Positions 61,391-64,000 of a stretch of DNA of 64,000 nt are shown piece after piece. A program made the position numbers and the translations under genes. The notes beneath the pieces were generated by a model that was given only the letters and a program-made list of their open reading frames with translations, was not told the DNA's origin and made no database searches. Every line of letters begins with the position of its first letter. Position 1 is the first letter of the stretch. The stretch comes from Alentia gelatinosa (taxonomy: Eukaryota; Annelida; Polychaeta; Phyllodocida; Polynoidae). The DNA lies in assembly GCA_950022655.1 (NCBI GenBank), contig OX465588.1, positions 20,818,527 to 20,882,526 of the forward strand, given 5' to 3'.

Positions 61391-61961
61391 CTCAGGAATC
61401 TACATAATAGCGTGAATTCGTAGTGTTTTTATAGACATCCGTAAAAGAATGTAGAATATGTGAAATGTATTTCTCTTGAAATAACCAGAATCTAGTATTG
61501 ATATTTGTTATTCCTTTTAAATTCCATGATAATGTAATGGGAGCGTTCTGTCTATGGAAAGTGTCAATCATTCCTATATGCCTACGGCCGTACACTCTAT
61601 GCTTGCACCACTTTCTGGGGGGAGGAGTAACTTATGTATATTAGCCAAGGTTGCCGTATACTACGCAACGTTGCTGTATACTACCCAAGAATGACATTTA
61701 GACCAATCAGATCGTCTCTTACAAAATTCATATGAAAGCACATTGGGGATAAAGCATAGTGTTAAGTTATTCAATAAGGTTCAATCTGGCTTCAGGTTTG
61801 ATGCTGGGTGAGCAAATAACGCTAATTATCATTATCAAACCACATTTGAAGGTATATAGGAATAGGGAAACCAAGTTTCCGGAGAGAGAAAGTCAAAGGT
61901 ATTCCGTAAGGCTTGGAAAATTACTGCCCACGGCCAAGGCCTTCGGCAGTAATGCATCATA

Positions 61962-62009
61962 AGGCCTATCGTAGTACATGTATATCGGGAGGTCAGTGGA
62001 CATCGGGCC
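61962..62009. mobile_element. PIF-like MITE fragment
   Basis: Matches the right end of the MITE at 8294-8477: AAGGCCTATCGTAG, TATCGGGAGGTCAGTGGAC and a terminal GGGCC followed by TTA. Only about 50 bases remain. Confidence 0.45.
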
Positions 62010-62597
62010 TTAGTTTAATTTTGGTCAGTGCTCGATGTTATCATGGACCTATGTAACAAGTCTGCAACGCAATCCTTCGTCAGTGTTGTATTTAGATTAA
62101 CAACACGTTTGTTCATTCATCCAGAGTGTAATATCCAAAAGATCTGAAGTATTTGACATAGCACCGCCACCATGTAATCTATTCATATCTGATTAGAAAC
62201 ACAAGTATTATGTTACTTATAAATGCATGTTCAAATATGATATACTATGTAAGAGTAAAATGTCATGACTATGTTGAAAAAGACCAAAAAGACTATGTGA
62301 ATTATGTTTTACAAAATGATAATTAAAGAAAGGTATAGAGACTGTATGTTAATTAACTATAAATGATAGATGTACTCCGATATTGATTAGCTTAGTTTAG
62401 TCATACAATACACTCCATAAAACATGTCCGCAATATTGATTGGCTACCACCTCAGTGACGACCTTCTTATTTGGTTACATTTTAGATGCCTTGAATAATG
62501 AATACTGCTGAATGTTAGAGTATTGAGTATCTACTTCTCGGAATGTATGGAGAGGTCGTCTTTCTTTGTATTAAGCAGTTGAATACCAGCAGTCTTC

Positions 62598-62667
62598 ATG
62601 GAGTTCTGCCGTTTGCTGAGGCTCTTAATGCTACTTACATGTATCAGCACTGCGAGCTGTACCGAAG
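62598..62667 (+). CDS. Putative signal-peptide first exon of a plus-strand gene
   Basis: ATG at 62598 opens 23 codons with a clear signal-peptide shape (MEFCRLLRLLMLLTCISTAS, then CTE) and meets a donor, GAAG|GTAGGT, at 62667/62668 in phase 1, the phase used after the signal peptide in most genes of the array. Later exons would lie to the right; none is seen before 64000. It could begin a further secreted-protein gene facing away from gene F. Confidence 0.4.
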
Positions 62668-62694
62668 GTAGGTATGATCTTAAAAACGAAATTT

Positions 62695-62951
62695 CTCAGT
62701 GTTTGGTCTGTTTTCCCGTTCGAGTATGGAGTGCGCAAGAATAAGAATGAGGCGAGAGCCGAACGAATATTCTGAAGTGCTCCAAATGAGATGGGGAACG
62801 TGGTTCTCGATAATATGTTTCTGATTTTATCTTAGCCTGCAAATATTCATACGTTTATCACCCATTGAGGATGAGTTATCGTACTCAGAAGCATGAAGGG
62901 TACGAGTTCGTAATGTTGAGCCTATGGACGTTTATACCAGGCTAAGATAAA
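62695..62951. mobile_element. Fold-back element with TTTTATCTTAGCCTG ends, copy 2
   Basis: Inverted relative to the copy at 48739-48995: GAATGAGGCGAGAGCCGAAC at 62745 comes first, then the fold-back between TTTTATCTTAGCCTG (62825) and CCAGGCTAAGATAAA (ending 62951). Confidence 0.6.
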
Positions 62952-63467
62952 GTATTGAAACATGCTATGTATTCAAGTCTTTGTACATGCGTATTGACAC
63001 ATTTTCCTATGACTCTCAAGCAAGCAAAACATGTGTCGTTTTGGGTATATGCGATGCAACTCAACTCTTTCCTCGAGTTTTTCAAAGTTTTCCAACATGG
63101 CTTGAAAACTTTCTGGAAACAAGTTGACACTCTTGTCTTAGTATGATATTAGAGGTGGCCGGTCGCAAAGCAACTGCATGGTGAGTGGTCAGAAATTGAA
63201 GGTGGGGAAGACAGGGTGGTGGATGCAGGGCCGTCGGGTGCGAACCTTTTATATTTTTTATCAGTATGCATACATGTATATACACCAAACGTATATAACA
63301 TATATAAGACTGGCGTATATATATTGCGCACAGTATATTTCTCTTCATATACACGCTTGGCGGCAAATACAGCCATTCCTTATAGACGCATAAACTGTAT
63401 TGTATACGCCACATACGCTGGCGTGAAATGTTGACATAAACACGCCAATTTACATAGGATACATGCA

Positions 63468-63823
63468 TTTATTACCCACCTGATACGAAGTCTCTATACT
63501 AAGCTTATGGAGATTACAGATCGCTACTGAGGAGTATACGGAGCTCCGTACCCTCCTAGGAGGATACGGATTTTTGAGATGAAAGTAGTCCCAAACATAA
63601 CTTCTTAATTACGTTGAAAAGTTTTCTAACGATCATATTTAATGCCTTAATCTAAAAATAAGTGAGTAATAAATACAACATTACCATAATTTCGATCTGT
63701 GTGGCCGTATTCTCCTTGTAGTTGACGCTACGCAATACTCCTCGCTATCGCTCAGAGTATTACTACGCGTCAACTACGCGGAGAATACGGCCACTCAGAT
63801 CGAAATCATGGTAATATTGTGTA
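63468..63823. mobile_element. Composite fold-back repeat, copy 2
   Basis: Same order and orientation as 50058-50412, with only scattered base changes along its length (for example CTCGCTATCGCTCAG in the loop instead of CTCGCTTTCGCTCGG). The high identity points to recent activity. Confidence 0.7.
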
Positions 63824-64000
63824 TTTATCCTACCCCTAATAAAAACGCCATAGGCTTAATATGGGATTTGTTTATTTCACGGGTGTGACATAAAGTGTTG
63901 TTTATGCCACTACTTTCTACATTGAATTTGTTTAGCCATGAAGCCAGTCTGAGTGGCCTTTGGCCAAGCGGTAAAAAGTCTACCCCTAGGCGCGCTGAAT

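Larger units (their letters stand above)
56033..62597. other. Gene-free stretch right of gene F
   Basis: No supported exon. It contains the gene F promoter, a C run at about 58045-58062, an inverted copy of the composite fold-back at 58350-58705, the large palindrome at 58877-59720, an AT microsatellite at 61340-61389 and a PIF-like MITE end at 61962-62009. Confidence 0.45.
62668..64000. other. Repeat-rich right end
   Basis: Holds the inverted fold-back copy 2 and composite repeat copy 2 listed separately, and a third repeat start at 63824 (TTTATCCTACCCCTAATAAA). The open frames at 62942-63468 on both strands are not coding-like. Confidence 0.4.

Noticed and set aside
63955..64000. tRNA-like GGCCAAGCGGTAAAAAGTCT at the right edge
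   Set aside because: It resembles an A box, but the window ends before a B box or acceptor stem can be checked.

Overview
The window is nuclear DNA of an animal. Its genes are interrupted by introns with GT/AG borders, its coding exons encode secreted cysteine-rich domains of the Ly6/three-finger (quiver-like) type, and the space between is AT-rich and crowded with LINE and DIRS-like retrotransposon remains, pogo-like and PIF/Harbinger-like MITEs and fold-back repeats. The mix suggests a marine invertebrate, possibly a lophotrochozoan such as a mollusc or brachiopod, but the sequence alone does not fix the phylum. No bacterial genes, rRNA or CRISPR arrays were seen.

The main content is a tandem array of six related genes, all on the minus strand, from about 11.3 to 56.0 kb (A-F below). 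I assembled them from short exons by splice sites and intron phase. Each has or should have a signal peptide, a ten-cysteine three-finger domain split by a phase 1 intron, and a last domain exon with the signature R-G-C-(Y/F/M)...G-C...C-(F/V)-C...CN. A (11.35-14.53 kb), B (16.73-27.28 kb), D (33.49-38.90 kb), E (39.64-44.43 kb) and F (51.25-56.03 kb) are intact on paper. C (30.23-32.67 kb) has an in-frame TGA and no clear first cysteine.

The array is unusual in three ways. The first finger is 47-49 residues long in A, B, D and F. None of the predicted proteins ends in a GPI or membrane anchor. D, E and F carry long low-complexity extensions: a 10-residue His/Pro tandem repeat in D, a Lys/Arg-rich region in E and a Tyr/Lys/His/Arg-rich tail in F. 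They look like secreted matrix, mineral-associated or adhesive proteins built on a three-finger domain; that role is inference.

Layout: 0-0.85 kb holds a broken FEN/XPG-like nuclease relative; 0.9-5.4 kb holds DNA-transposon derivatives; 5.46-7.87 kb a truncated LINE; 8-11 kb MITEs; 11.35-56 kb the gene array, with a DIRS-like remnant inside the 9-kb first intron of B and a second LINE fragment at 46.5-47.3 kb; 56-62.6 kb repeats, including a large palindrome. At 62.6 kb a plus-strand signal-peptide exon may start a further gene that leaves the window.
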